Shown: positions 38,378 to 50,603 of the stretch, piece by piece
Layout: each line of letters opens with the position of its first letter
How positions within the stretch are numbered: position 1 is the stretch's first letter
DNA from: Entonaema liquescens
Lineage: Eukaryota; Ascomycota; Sordariomycetes; Xylariales; Xylariaceae
Direction of reading: 5' to 3'
NCBI GenBank assembly: GCA_902805475.1
Contig: CADCSX010000003.1
Span: 806,001-870,000, forward strand
DNA length: 64,000 nucleotides
Made by a program: the position numbers and the translations under genes
The notes under the pieces: generated by a model
What the model saw: only the letters and a program-made list of their open reading frames with translations
Databases searched by the model: none
Told to the model about the DNA's origin: nothing

Positions 38378-39266
38378 ATGTCTCTACCGATGGCGAAAAC
38401 GATTGTTACCCCCAAGAAGTCAACTCCTGCTACGCCACCCGTCACAGACAGTCCAGGGACATGGCGACATCCGCGCCTAGAAGAGATTACCCGACGACAG
38501 GAGGCCACTACCTTCACCGACGGCAACATCAAACGCATCGCCGTTAATCTTGTCGTGTTCATAACCTTGATCCTCCTGCATTCCTTACTGGCGCGAGTAT
38601 TGCCATCTAAGAGATCATTTCCTTACGCGTATGCTCCCATGCTCTCCATTTAACCAGTTCAGCAATACTAATTCAGGCAGTGTCTGGAACTATTCGCGAT
38701 ACGCATACTGGACGGCTCTTGCTATACCCATCTTCAACATCGGCACGAACCTCCTGCCTCTACTCAGACCCAAAGATGATCTATCCGATATCCCCTTAAC
38801 CCCTGGCCAACGAAAACTGTTAGGTCTGCCACCGACGTCCGCACCTCCTACGCCGGGCTCCGCCTACAGCACACCGCCCCGCTACTCCCGAACTCCCTCG
38901 ATCTCCGGGTCCGCGGGCAGCAAGCGTAGCTTCTCCAGCTCCCCTCGCAGCCCTGCCTCTAACTTCGGCAGTTCTAGCGGCGGAAACGGAAATGGAAACC
39001 TCGCCGGATTAGCATCTCCACAGAGCCCTTTGCTCCAGAAGGCCATGAATGGCGCGCGCCGCTCTTCGATAAGCTCACTGGGATCATCTAGCTTATTAGG
39101 CGCCAGCACAGGATTCTCTTCTTCATTCTACGGTGGAGTACCTGATAGCCCTAGCCCCAGCCCTGCAGCGGGGAAGAGGAGTACGGTTGGGTTGAGCAGC
39201 AAATGGATGTACGAGAGGGCGCAAAGCCGCAAGAATACATCAAGTAACCAATGGTTGTATAACTAG
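38378..39266 (+). CDS. POM34: Nuclear pore membrane protein of the Pom34 type, 278 aa
   Basis: Exons 38378-38628 and 38681-39266. The acceptor is the second CAG (38680), joining SFPYA to VWNYSRYAY in frame. A short basic N terminus (HPRLEEITRRQ) precedes two transmembrane segments, VNLVVFITLILLHSLLARVL at about residues 55-74 and WTALAIPIFNIGTNLLPLL at about 92-110. LTPGQRKLLGLPP follows, the conserved post-TM motif of fungal Pom34. The remainder is Ser/Gly/Pro-rich and ends in SKWMYERAQSRK and SNQWLYN. The protein anchors the pore complex in the nuclear envelope. The assignment rests on the two-TM layout and the LTPGQRKLLGL motif. Confidence 0.78.
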
Positions 39267-40287
39267 GCAAAGGAACAAGCAATGTAAAATACAATGCAAG
39301 ATACCAGCCTTTGCTACGCTTACAAGTCGCGTGTGGGCGCAAAAATTAATTATAGATGCCAGTAAAGTTGAGGTCAATGCTGTGTGAGTTGTGTTCTAGC
39401 ATACTAGAGTTTCATGGACGCGAGGTTTGTCGCGATGGAATAAGTACCAACATGTGGTTATCATGAATTAGGCGCCTTCAAGAACTTGAGCCATAGCCCT
39501 TCTAATTACAACAAATACCTGTATACAAATTGTCTCGTTCAGTAAACTGGAACATTAAGCGCGATACCAATAATCAGTTTAGCTCCTGAAGGATACCTCT
39601 TATGAAGGGTTACTGTCAATTTACTTCGGGTTAGGTGATTAATCAGTTGTCGCAACTTCCCGAAATTCAACTTCCTGTCCTCTAAAACCTACTGCGGGAG
39701 CAAAAACCCTTATAAAAGACTACTCCTTCCTTAGATGTATGTAATATATACCTATCCAACTTGTTCTGAAAGGCAGTTGCCTGGGCGCAGCTACAAACTT
39801 TTCTACAAATTAGAGGGCAACTGCTCATTCATGGAAGGTACCGGCGAGGCAACCACAATAAGCATTAAGTCCAATTGAAATCTAAGGCATCAGTCCTGCA
39901 ACCCTACAACCTTTACACAAACAACTACAATACCACAATACCACAATTCTCTTTTCTCCTTAATACAACTCTCTAAACCTAACTCATATTTAATTAATCT
40001 TCAGCACGCCACTCAAAGCTTATAAAATCAAGTTGGCAGCTATTATCAAAAACCAAGCTACATGCAGAGTACCAATATCATAAGCTATTTCGCTATGGTA
40101 ACTCAAATAACCTCCTACTAGTATGCAATATGCATTCCTAGGATGCCGATCGTGGTCCTCATCTTCGACCAACGGAGCGTTACCTAAACTAATACGACAC
40201 GACTAATTTTGAAGACTCATATTCACTCTTCGCATCAACACTGTTTATAATAACCATAACAACATATACATCAAACAAACAATAACC
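39267..40287. other. Intergenic, about 1 kb, no gene seen
   Basis: Ordinary composition. The last ~60 bp (AACAACATATACATCAAACAAAC) resemble a fungal mRNA leader running into the ATG at 40288. Confidence 0.5.
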
Positions 40288-40615
40288 ATGTCAAAAGAAA
40301 AGCTTCGGATGGAGAAAATATTGGCGGGGGCTATTGCCGTCGCCTGAATGGGTACTGCTCAGCCCATCAGATCTTGGGCCGCAGTCACAAACAGATACAG
40401 CTGAAGACAGAAGTATGTCAGGAATGTAAGGTAAGTAATTCCCGTTCCCGTTAAGTGCCATTGAATTTATCATACTAATATCTGGATTGTAGGCGCACGT
40501 TGTGGCGGCGGCGGCGAAAATAGCAGAGGAAGCAGCTAATCCGCCCAAGGAGGTGAATTTTCACAAGCAAGAAGACAGAAAAGTCCGAAGGGACGAACAC
40601 CGCCAAAACAAATGA
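40288..40615 (+). pseudogene. Small intron-containing gene with a broken first exon, family unknown
   Basis: A well-placed ATG (AATAACCATGTC) opens MSKEKLR, but that frame stops at 40345-40347. One base out of register, an open frame runs GENIGGGYCRRLNGYCSAHQ then ILGRSHKQIQLKTEVCQECK to a strong donor at 40431 (GTAAGT). The intron 40431-40492 has an ACTAAT branch site and ends TTGTAG. The second exon continues AHVVAAAAKIAEEAANPPKE to a stop at 40613-40615. One extra A in either AAAA run (40293-40296 or 40298-40301) would give an unbroken ~109-residue protein. Cys/His spacing (C-x6-C-x2-H, later C-x2-C) could bind zinc. I do not recognise the family. Confidence 0.5.
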
Positions 40616-42814
40616 AAACGATGAAACAGTATATGATTCCAATGATATTAACTAGCCCACCAAACCATCTCACGAAAAGGGCAAAGGTAAAGGCAAGAGT
40701 AAAAGGACAGCAATATACTAGCGAGGGAATCAGCCTGCACAGAATAACAATAACTTCAAATGTCTACCAGACACTTGGAACTCGTCAACTTCGATTTCAA
40801 TTTAACAAGCCTATCATTCTGGCAGCACCTCTCGATATCTATAATACTCGAAAACAAAACCCAACCGACAAACCGGAGGACCCAAGAAGAAAAGTAAAGC
40901 CTTGTACAACATTGGCAAAGGGGCAGTTAGGACATTAATCTACAAGCTATCGCCTCGTCCAGCACCCAGCCGATCGGCGCTGCTTAGCTATTTGAAACCC
41001 TGAAAGTCCGGCCGGAATACACGGTACCCACGAGCAGATATATCCTTAAAATTCCTTTGCTGGGAATCCCCCAATTCTTTCAAGATTGCTCATCCAGATA
41101 CACGAGAGGATCCTTCGAATCAGGTTCTGGCCACGGGTGTAATGCCGGAGGCTCAAAAATAGGTGTTTTAATATATGTAGGACGGTAACGTTCTAAAAAC
41201 GTCCCTATACATATATATTCCTGACTTTTACGAACAATATTACAGGGGGACGGTAAAAGATTCCAATGACCCCAGGTCTGACGTTGGTGTATTGGTACCT
41301 TCTATGAACCTATCAGCCTCTGGCCCAAACCAAGCGAAGAGCTCCTATGCCCAAAACTCCAGGCAGAAACGTTAAACAGAAGCGCCGGGGTTCGAAATCG
41401 TGAAAGAACACAGGGACGTGTCAGAAAGTTTTTAAAAAGAAGGGAGTGATGTTAGGCTACGCCTAACGTGTATTTGTAAGAATAAACTTTATACTAAAGT
41501 TTAGTGTTTAGCTACTAGTTAAGATCTGCTAGATCTTAAAAGAATCAACTTCTATTTCATCTTGACAAACTGCCTCTCATTCAGGTACACAAGGCCTGCT
41601 GTAAGGGTGTTCTTGTACAGTGGCCTTGATATGGAAATGGGAATTACATATTCACCCTAAGTAACTCAAAACAGAGAGGATAAAAGTACTGTCACAGATC
41701 TAGCCCTTCTGACTAGGCTCCCGGCTACTTACCACAACTCAAGAACTCATAGGCTATCCAAATAGACTCAGAACAAACACTCAACTCATTTATCTCTTAG
41801 CCTAGAATGCCTTTGTGGGAATTTTGATCGCTTATGTCTTAAGCACCTATGGAACAAGATTCTCGAAATGGTAAATCATATTTGGAATACGAGGTATCCC
41901 CAGAATACAATAAGACTGATCTCGAAGAAAAGGAAACGAAATCGGAAGGGGATAACTATTTACTCTATGTTATTTTGATCGGGGCATGATAGAATTACGG
42001 AATATAAGTTCATGATAAAGCGCTTTTCGGCTTTCATATCTGGTTCTAATACTTACCTGACCTTGAGCATAGAGACCCCCTGGTAAAAATCTTTAAAAAC
42101 TTAACCCGCAGCGCAATTGCAAAACATATATTAGATCTACCAATACTCACGAGAAGGCAGAGGATACGTATCCTCTATCTAAGGTTCTTTCTTTCTCGCA
42201 TTCAAGAGTACAAGAAACATAGGTAGTCTACAATAAGGCAGGATGATCAACATAACCTAGGATTGTAGACAATTACGCCTCGAATAGGGATGCTAAACCT
42301 CTGCAAGTAGCTCTACTGTACGTACGATATACAGTCTTGACCAACACACTATTTCAACGCAACGCATAGGTCCTGCCACCTCGATGTAACTGACTTACTT
42401 CACATAGAACTACCACTCATACGTATTAACAATATAGGTACTTGAAGCTTAAACAGCCTGATGATCAGACTTGTCAATATTTCTAAATGAGACATGCAGC
42501 AAGGATGTTACAGTTAGATTAGAGTTCTCGGCGGAGTAGCTTCGTTGTTTCCCTACTTTTTACTATATAAACACCGTTGCTTGTGTCATTATTTCTATTG
42601 ACTCGTTCGTATTACACTACAATACGTGTGACTGAGCAATATACGCTATTTACTGATGCCACGAACTAGAATCTACATACATGTATGCCTGACTCCGTAT
42701 ACCCCAGTGGCTCTGATGCTTATTCAGAATGCTCGCTATGCCCAACAACTGAAATTTTTATAAGAAACATTCCCTTTAGGTAGGTAGCTAAGGGGTTAAT
42801 CTTCGGTCATAACC
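40616..42814. other. About 2.2 kb without genes; possible retroelement debris
   Basis: Frames here are short and unrecognised. The only structured piece is the LTR-like start listed separately at 41434. Confidence 0.5.
41434..41480 (+). repeat. Candidate polypurine tract and LTR start
   Basis: A purine run AAAAAGAAGGGAG (41434-41446) is followed after TGA by TGTTAGGCTACGCCTAACG (41450-41468), which holds a perfect 7-bp inverted repeat with a TAC loop. LTRs of many copia-type elements begin TG with such a palindrome after a polypurine tract. I could not find the matching 3' end or a second copy in the window. Confidence 0.3.
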
Positions 42815-44734
42815 TCATTTCCGCCATCGTTTCCAGAACTTCCATATCGGTACCGTGTTACCGGAGCCAGTCTCCCGCTTGGTGACCTGGTCCCGACCCT
42901 GTATCCTCCAAAAGAATATCGGAATTCCAGATAGGACAAATGTGACAACGATGAGCGTCTTCAACGGCTGAGCAAATACCGCGCGGCTGAGTAAGAACAA
43001 GCTTACGCAGCAGAATATTATCGGAGTCGTGATCCATGTCTTATATGGCCTTTCCAACTGCGGTTCCTTCACTCTTAGGATGATCAATCCCAAGACAGTG
43101 AGGAAATAGAACGAGTATCCTGCCACCCCGTAAAACGTAACGAGTTCCCCAAATTCACCAACGATAACATATATAGCCGTTAATATGCCGTTTAACGCCA
43201 ATGCGTATAACGGTGTAAAGAAAAGACCCGTTTCTTCATCGCCGATCATGTTGTGTAGTCGTTTCGAAAACCAATTCCTTGTCCTCATAGTTGCCATACC
43301 AGGCTCGCGGGAACCGATACCCACACGGCTAATAATGGCTGGAACATAACCCTCCTTAGCAGCGGCATAAACAAGCCGGCTGCTAGTAAACGTAGATGAA
43401 TTGAGAGCGCCAAAACAAGAAGCGCTAACAATAAGTGCAAAGATAAGTGCGCCGACGGGACCGAATACTTTATTGCCGAACATTACAGCAACAGTATTAG
43501 TAGAGTTGAGGGCGTCTAAGGGTAAAACAAGGAAATATGAGAAGTTAGCGAGGAGGTAACAGATAATGACAAGAGGCATCGCCGTGTGAATGACACGGGG
43601 AAGGTCTCTTGACGGATTTCGAAACTCGCCCACTACATAGTTCGTCTGTGTTTGGATGGTTAGTTATGCTTGACTGTTAAGAGTACGTTCATCCCCGAGG
43701 CAAAAACTTACGTTATCCCAACCGTCATAAGCCCATAGCCCGGCATATAGCGCAACAGCCCAATGAGTCGCATCTGTACTCGTGCCCTCAAACCATGCGT
43801 GGTTCTTCCAGTCCACATTAGCCTTGCCAGAAGTAGAGAACCCAGTAAGAGCCACCACGATACCGCAAATAGTAACACCAATTAAGGCGATGAATTTTAG
43901 GAACATAAGCGTGTCGTTTACGCGGGTCCCAAGCTTCGTCGACACGCAGTTCAGGAATGTCACGATGAACAATCCGATAAGGCCCACACTCTTATTGATC
44001 CAGGGGTTCACTGTTTCTGCTTCGGCCCCGATCACGGCGCGCACAAGGTATTCGCCCATGATAATTGCGATTATAGCGGCACTACCAGGTTTGAGAACGA
44101 GGACTGCTACCCATGTGAAGAGAAAGCCTGCCAGTTCACCCATGATCTTGGACAAATAGGCTTGCGCGCCTCCGTTGAGAGGGATAGCACCTCCTAATTC
44201 CGCATAACTTGCTGCGCCCGTCCAGGCGAGGACTCCAGATATTGCCCATACCACCAGTGATGCGCCCGGCGAACCAACATTTACATTAACCTGGCTAGGA
44301 GATGAAAAGATACCCGAACCAATTACTAACCCTACAATTAAACCCAACCCGTTCAGGTACGTCAGCGTCTTGTGTTTTTCTAGCGAGGGCCCGCCCAGCC
44401 CACCATGGCGCTGGGCAGCTGATGTAGGCGCGCCTAAGGGGGCATAGCCAGGAGCGGTAGATGAGGAGAGCGGGAAGAGATTCGCGGCGTAATCGAAGTT
44501 GGAAGTAACAGAGTACGTTCTACCATGACCGGATCTGAAATCGGAACGACTGGCAGGGTTGTCGTAGCCTAACGGATCGTCTTGCTCAAGCGATAGTTTC
44601 CGCGAGGAGGATATCGACGCTCTCGAGTCTGTTTCCGAGTAGGTATCGGGGCCGTGGCTGGACGATGCTAACGAGGCAAGTTCGAGGGAATCTCGAGCGC
44701 CAGTATGAAGGGCGGACGAATATTGAGCTGGCAT
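42815..44734 (-). CDS. LAT-family amino-acid permease, 617 aa
   Basis: Exons 44734-43712 and 43645-42815. The 66-nt intron joins YDGWDN to TNYVVGEF in frame. A ~120-residue cytosolic N terminus, Ser-rich and lacking TM segments, precedes about 12 hydrophobic segments. Family signatures are GLIVGLVIGSGIFSSP in TM1, the GGAQAYLSKIMGELAGFLFT stretch, and NPSRDLPRVIHTAMPLVIIC. This is the APC-superfamily L-type transporter pattern, closest in kind to fungal methionine-type permeases (Mup1/Mup3). The substrate is not decidable here. It acts at the plasma membrane. The tail KFWKRWRK is basic. No transporter cluster surrounds it. Confidence 0.87.
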
Positions 44735-45565
44735 CGCACTAGCTAAGGCTATACCGGTACCGGTAGAAGATAGTGAGTTCGGCTGTAATCTATTATCTTT
44801 GTCGTCGAAGAGAAATCATGGTCGGTCATAAGGGATCGCGCAGTTGTGTAAGAAATTCGTGGCGTCAAGAGCTTGTGATGTCAGAACTCTCAAATAGCCC
44901 AGAATACTTGAGTAACGTATTAAGATTCGAAATTAAGTGAATGTAATGCTAATATTGGAACAGTTTTTATGACAATCTTTAGAGAGCCTAAGCCAGGACA
45001 ATGAACTAAAACAGTATGTAGGACTCTAGAAGTGAGAAAAAATGGTTGAAAGGACCAAATACGGAAGATGGAACAATGAGATTGCGATGGTTGTTTCTGA
45101 TCGTCCATACCTAAGTCCCCCCCACAGCTCCTTCCCCTGAGTTGAGCATCGATAGAGAGGTCCGTGCGGGGACAAGCAAGTAATACCTAAATTCGAGTAC
45201 CGTAGTACAATACTTGGCGCATGACGGTTACCTTACCCATGAAATTACATAATCTTTAATATGCCGCGGACAGTGGAGATAGTTTCACTGCTTAATTGCA
45301 TAACATCGTCTTTATTTTAGGTACTCAGGGGTAAATGGAATTGTTCATCTCAAAAAGGCTTGTAGTTAAACCATTTGGTTGTCTTTATGAAGTATTGAAC
45401 AAGAACGTGTGTATTCATCTCAAGAATATTGGCGTATATATAGACCAGTTATGATCTATCAAACGAGACTTATTGTAAGATAACTAAATCGCCGTAAAAC
45501 ATCCACATCCACATCCACATCTACATCCATCTATAAGACCAAGGTTACCATAAGAAAGCTTAAAT
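44735..45565. promoter_or_regulatory. Divergent intergenic region, 0.83 kb
   Basis: Between the permease and the acidic orphan gene. A CATCCACATCCACATCCACATC hexamer repeat run lies at about 45500-45528 in the leader of the latter. Confidence 0.45.
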
Positions 45566-46303
45566 ATGTCTTCTCATAGCCATTCTCAGGGTCATTCTAG
45601 CGACTCATCCTCCAGCACTTCAAAGAGTTCTTCAAATAACAGTATCAACTTTTGCGCCGAGGATATCGTGGATACTTATGACGAATTGAAGAAACTTGCC
45701 TGTCATCTCGCAGGTCACGATATTCAGTTTCAAGAACATTCAGAAGAGGTCCGTGATATTCTTATCCTCATGTCCGTACAAATGTACCATGTTCTCGACC
45801 TAGTGAAATCGGAGAATGCCAATCCCAGCTTAAAAACGGCTGGCTACGATCCCGATGCTAGCCAGTTCCAATGCATTACCCTAAGCCGTCCAACTGCAAA
45901 GGCTTGGATCAAGGCTCTTTATCGCGCATGGAATATGAATGACACACTTCTTCGACATCTCCTTGGGATCAATGACTGTCAAGACATGTCTAAGCTCGCG
46001 CGACTTGCAGACATGAGTTTGAGAGAGACGTTTCCGGTTCTAGAAGGTATTCATGAATTGTTTAATATGAAGTATGAACCCATTACTATGGAGCAATTAG
46101 ATATTAATGTGGAGGATCTTAAACCTTTTAAACCTCCAAACCCATTTCTAGATGATTCAGATTCAGATTCAGATTTCACCGATTTCACCGATATTGGATT
46201 CGAGATCTACGGCAAACTGCTAGAGAAATATGGCGATGAGAAGACGGGGTTGGCGGTAGAAGACCTTGATATCTCTGAACTCCGCCTAGATGACTCTGAC
46301 TAA
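45566..46303 (+). CDS. Acidic hypothetical protein, 245 aa, family not recognised
   Basis: A single uninterrupted frame with a good leader (AGCTTAAATATGTC). The N-terminal ~27 residues are Ser/His-rich low complexity. A helical middle follows (YDELKKLACHLAGHDIQFQE, then EVRDILILMSVQMYHVLDLV and TAKAWIKALYRAWNMNDTLL). The C-terminal third is strongly acidic, with DDSDSDSDFTDFTD and a final LDDSD. No signal peptide or TM segment is seen, so it should be cytosolic or nuclear. Codon use and the acidic periodicity support a real gene, but I know no family. It may be lineage-restricted. Confidence 0.65.
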   Translation: MSSHSHSQGHSSDSSSSTSKSSSNNSINFCAEDIVDTYDELKKLACHLAGHDIQFQEHSEEVRDILILMSVQMYHVLDLVKSENANPSLKTAGYDPDASQFQCITLSRPTAKAWIKALYRAWNMNDTLLRHLLGINDCQDMSKLARLADMSLRETFPVLEGIHELFNMKYEPITMEQLDINVEDLKPFKPPNPFLDDSDSDSDFTDFTDIGFEIYGKLLEKYGDEKTGLAVEDLDISELRLDDSD

Positions 46304-47076
46304 CAACTCTCAGTCCGTATACTTATTATTTAATAGTTGATAGTCGTAAGTAACTTTGATATTAGTTATCTACCAACTTAGCAATCTATTTGAGCTTTTT
46401 AAATCTTATAACTACATGTACCTACCTAAGACAAGGTGGTTAAATCGTGACAAAGCCTATGGTAAACATCCGTAAGCTGCTCATTTCTCATGCGCCCTTA
46501 TGAACCATGTGCTTCTTAATCAATCTACACGATAGTCCGGGATGCCGATTACCTGTAGGGTAACTAGAATCCGATGAACTGTAATGTGTATGATGATTGT
46601 TGATTATTGACTAAACTAGGATTACAGGATGCTATGGAGATGTTTTCATTTAGGCCTCAGTTGTGGGGCGCTAGGGCCTGGCGGTGGTCAGTGCGCTACT
46701 GCCATAGGATCCACAACCATAGAACCTATTTTGCGTATCTGTACACCTTGTTTAGTGAGGTTTTTTATACCTAGTTGATAATCTTTCTAAACTTTGTTTT
46801 TGTAGTAATTGCAACATTGAACTTGAAGTCTCCAAAGAGATAACTGGATAAATGCATAGATACTTACATTATAAATGCATGATTATGCAACAGGGAGAGA
46901 ATTGCCTAGGGCGAGACTTGGTGATAAGATAACGCTCTTCTGAATAACAAGCTTGAAGCTACCCTCGAGCTCACAACCCTCGAGCTCACAACCCTCGAGC
47001 TCACAAAATTCATTATAATCATCATACTCGGCCAGTAGGCTTGTTTTCTTAGGACAGTGGCCATGCAAGCTACCCG
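46304..47076. other. Intergenic, 0.77 kb, with a 15-bp minisatellite
   Basis: No gene; the minus-strand frame 47068-46883 exists only because the 15-bp repeat is free of stops. Confidence 0.55.
46962..47006. repeat. 15-bp tandem repeat, three perfect copies
   Basis: CCCTCGAGCTCACAA is repeated three times without mismatch (46962-46976, 46977-46991, 46992-47006), about 70 bp upstream of the LeuRS start. Each unit contains XhoI-like CTCGAG and overlapping GAGCTC palindromes. Confidence 0.9.
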
Positions 47077-50057
47077 ATGCATTCCGTTATAAGAAATATC
47101 GCAGGTCAGCCGAGGCCGTATTTGAAACTTAAAGGCGCCTGGTCTTCAAATTTTCGAACGCCTATTCTCCGCCGGCCATACGCTACAACACAGCTCGACC
47201 TGCCTGCATTGGACCGAAAATGGCGTCAAGTTTCGAAGCTCGGCGAGGTTTCCGAACAGGGTGGCCGGCTTCATGGAGAAAACGGTGGTCCCACTGCTCT
47301 AAAGCGTGATAACTCCCACATGTACATACTTTCCATGTTTCCGTATCCCTCAGGCAACCTTCATCTCGGTCATCTTCGAGTGTACACTATAGCAGACGTA
47401 ATAGCGCGTTTCTACAGCTTACAAGGTCGCGACGTTCTTCTCCCAATGGGCTGGGATGCCTTCGGGTTACCTGCGGAGAATGCAGCAATTGAGCGCGGCA
47501 TTGATCCCGCCGTCTGGACGAGGGGCAACATTGCTCACATGAAGGAGCAACTTGAGTCGATGAATGCAATTTTCGATTGGTCGCGGGTTCGTTTAGACAT
47601 ATTATAACAGTATCGAAGAACCAACTATTAATCCCTACGTAGGAATTTGCAACATGTGACCCGGAATTCTACAAGCACACCCAGAAAATATTCCTTCTCC
47701 TTTATGAGCACGGCTTTGTGAGCCGGCGAAAGGCAACTGTAAATTGGGATCCCGTCGATAAGACGGTGCTTGCGAATGAACAGGTCGACTCAGACGGCCG
47801 ATCATGGAGATCGGGCGGGAAGATCGAACAGCGCGAGCTTGAGCAGTGGTTCTTCCATATAACCCAATTTAAGGAGTCGCTACTGCGGGATCTCAAGAAG
47901 CTCGGCAAAGACGATGCCTGGTCTGAGAGAGTTTTGACTATGCAGAAGAATTGGCTTGGACGTACGGAGGGCGCCTATTACGAGTTCCTTGCCAATACCG
48001 TGGGCAAAAGCGCCGAGTCCCACAAGGTAAAGATATACACAACAAGGCCGGAAACTATATTCGCAGCCCAGTTCATTGCTCTCTCTCCACAGTCATCCGT
48101 CGTGCAACAAATGGCACAGGAGGATCCAGAACTACGAAAGTTCATAGAGCGTGTAAAGGATCTCCCTCCTGATACCACAGAGGGTTACGAGATATCATAC
48201 TTAAAAGCGACTAGCCCGCTCTCTTCCCTCAAAGACGTCCCAGAGGGAAACCTCGAGCCTCTTCCATTATACGTTGCTCCTTACGTCAGAGGAGATTATG
48301 AGACCGGAGCAATTATGGGAGTCCCAGCCCATGACGCAAGGGATTTTGCATTTTGGAAGAGGCACCGCCCCGACGAGCCGCTTAAATATGCTGTTTCACC
48401 CGAGCCGAACGGATCTATCTCTGCTCTTAAAGACGGTCCTTACTTAGAGCCAGGCTTTTTAACTCGTATTACTGGTTCTTACTGCACGACGCCCTCTAGC
48501 GCTGCAGCGAAGGAGATTGTATCTCAGATCAAAACTACATCCAATCTAGCAGAAAGCAACACCAAATGGAAAATTCGGGACTGGTTAATTAGCAGGCAGA
48601 GATATTGGGGAACTCCAATCCCTTTTATTCATTGTAATACATGCGGTCCGCAGCCTGTTCCTGAAGATCAACTTCCCGTCACTCTTCCAAAAGTCGATCA
48701 TCACTGGGAAAGTGGCCGTCCCGGTAATCCGCTCGAGTCTGCCAGCGATTGGGTTAACACCTCGTGTCCCAAATGCCACGGGCCAGCCAAGCGAGACACT
48801 GACACGATGGACACCTTTGTGGATTCTAGCTGGTATTACATGCGATTTGCAGATCCCAAAAACCCCAATATCCCGGTGTCCGAGGCCGCCGCGAAAAGCC
48901 ATCTCCCAGTGGATGTCTACATTGGCGGAGTCGAGCACGCTATTCTCCACCTCCTATATGCTAGGTTCGTGTATAAGGCGGTTATGAGTATTATGTATCC
49001 CGAAATGGGTAAAGAAGGTGGACATCTCAGTTCGCCGTTAGACTTCTCAGGGGAACCTTTTAAGCGACTTATTACTCAGGGCATGGTACACGGAAAGACG
49101 TACACAGACCCTGATAGCGGTCGCTTCTTGAAGCCAGATGAAGTGGACTTGTCAAACCCTTCTCAGCCGAAAGTAGCAGCATCAGGAAAGACAGCAACAG
49201 TAACGTTTGAGAAGATGTCCAAGTCCAAACACAATGGTGTAGACCCAACTTCTTTCATTGCTAAATATGGATCTGATGCCACAAGAGCTCACATCCTTTT
49301 CCAAGCGCCAGTTGGAGAAGTTCTAAACTGGGACGAGGATAAGATTTCTGGCGTTACGCGCTGGTTGCGTCGTGTGTATGACTTTGTGCAAAGCATCCAA
49401 AAGTCAATACCGAGTACTGAGTTTGATGGCAAGACTTATTTCAACCGCTCTGCGGACGAAATACAAAAGATGAACGAAAAGGAATCAGCGCAATGGAATG
49501 CAGATGTGGAGATTTGGCGTGCGACGCAGAACACTATTGCCTCCGTTACTAACGCGCTAGAGAAAGTCTATCCTCTAAATACCATGGTCTCAAGTCTGAT
49601 GGGCCTTACAAATATGCTCATCGAAAACCAGGTAGCTTCGGATATAGTCAAGCGCGAAGCTACGCGGCGACTTATACAGATGATGGCGCCCATCACGCCT
49701 ACATTCGCTGAGGAGTGCTGGAGCATCCTTGCACCTAAAACCCGGAGCATATTCACTAAGGGCGAGTCTATCTGGCCCGTCCAAGATGGGTCACTACGTC
49801 TCCTAGGGAAAAGTCACGTCTCTTGCGCCGTGCAAGTAAATGGTAAGCTGCGATGTGTGGTGGATGTACCAATAAAGCCAACAGAGATCACAGATGGCGG
49901 AGATGAATTCCGCGACTGGGTCACAGAGGAGATTCTCAAGTCGCCGGAGGCGCAAGCTAAGCTAGTTGGCGATCTCGACATCAGGAAGGCGAGCAAGGTG
50001 TTCCCCGTGAGAGGCGGCGCGGTCGTCAATTACGTGATTCCAAAGAAAAAGGAATAG
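47077..50057 (+). CDS. Mitochondrial leucyl-tRNA synthetase, 974 aa
   Basis: Exons 47077-47586 and 47643-50057. The 56-nt intron (GTTCGT...CGTAG) joins NAIFDWSR to EFATCDPEFYKHTQ. The N terminus is basic with Arg-rich patches and acts as a mitochondrial presequence. Class I motifs: HLGH at about residue 96 within YPSGNLHLGHLRVYTIADVI, GWDAFGLPAENAA, an editing domain with TTRPETIFA and GVPAHDARDF, a zinc-like CNTCGP/CPKCHG pair, and KMSKS at about 694. The bacterial-type layout identifies the organellar rather than the cytosolic enzyme; it corresponds to yeast NAM2. It charges mitochondrial tRNA-Leu. The 5' donor is slightly weak, but no other gives the conserved join. Confidence 0.93.
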
Positions 50058-50603
50058 ACAAAAAGGGCGTACATGTCTGATTAGATACCCACCTCAATGT
50101 TGGCTAGACGTGTAAAATTAGGGTAAATGGATGTATATGTCGAAAAAGGAGTAACATTTGGAGCACTTCCAACTAATTGTTCTAGATCATGCCCAAGGTC
50201 TGGAAGCCCTCAGATCATCGCATCGGCGATAAGCTATAGATGAGCCGGTTCCTTCGTCACTTAGTTAGATAGGTTATACGCTTTGATGCTATTATCGACT
50301 AATTAGAAGGATGGTTTGCCTCTTCAACCTAACTGACGGTATAGTTCGAAAACCGTACGTGCGCGCGTAATGCGTAACTATATAACCCTCGCCATAGTGA
50401 ACATCAACACTTTCCTCTGACTGATCCCAAACATTCCCAATTTAACAGACCAAACATCCAAACAATATCATATCAAGGCAGTTTTCATCTTGTGCATTCT
50501 AAGATCCAAGCCAAATTATTCAGAGCTCAGTCTCGTATTACTACTACTACTACCACCACCAACATATCAACTCGATTATCCAAAGGGGAACATCACCGTC
50601 ACG
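50058..50603. promoter_or_regulatory. Intergenic, 0.55 kb, with leader of the small membrane protein gene
   Basis: Contains the LeuRS 3' flank and an A/C-rich leader from about 50400. A run of ACT/ACC triplets (ACTACTACTACTACCACCACC) lies at 50540-50560. Nothing else seen. Confidence 0.45.

Noticed and set aside
41383..41400. tRNA T-arm-like GGGGTTCGAAATC
   Set aside because: No A box upstream and no cloverleaf could be drawn.
46883..47068. Minus-strand ORF with CELEG repeats
   Set aside because: Created by the 15-bp tandem repeat; no other sign of coding.
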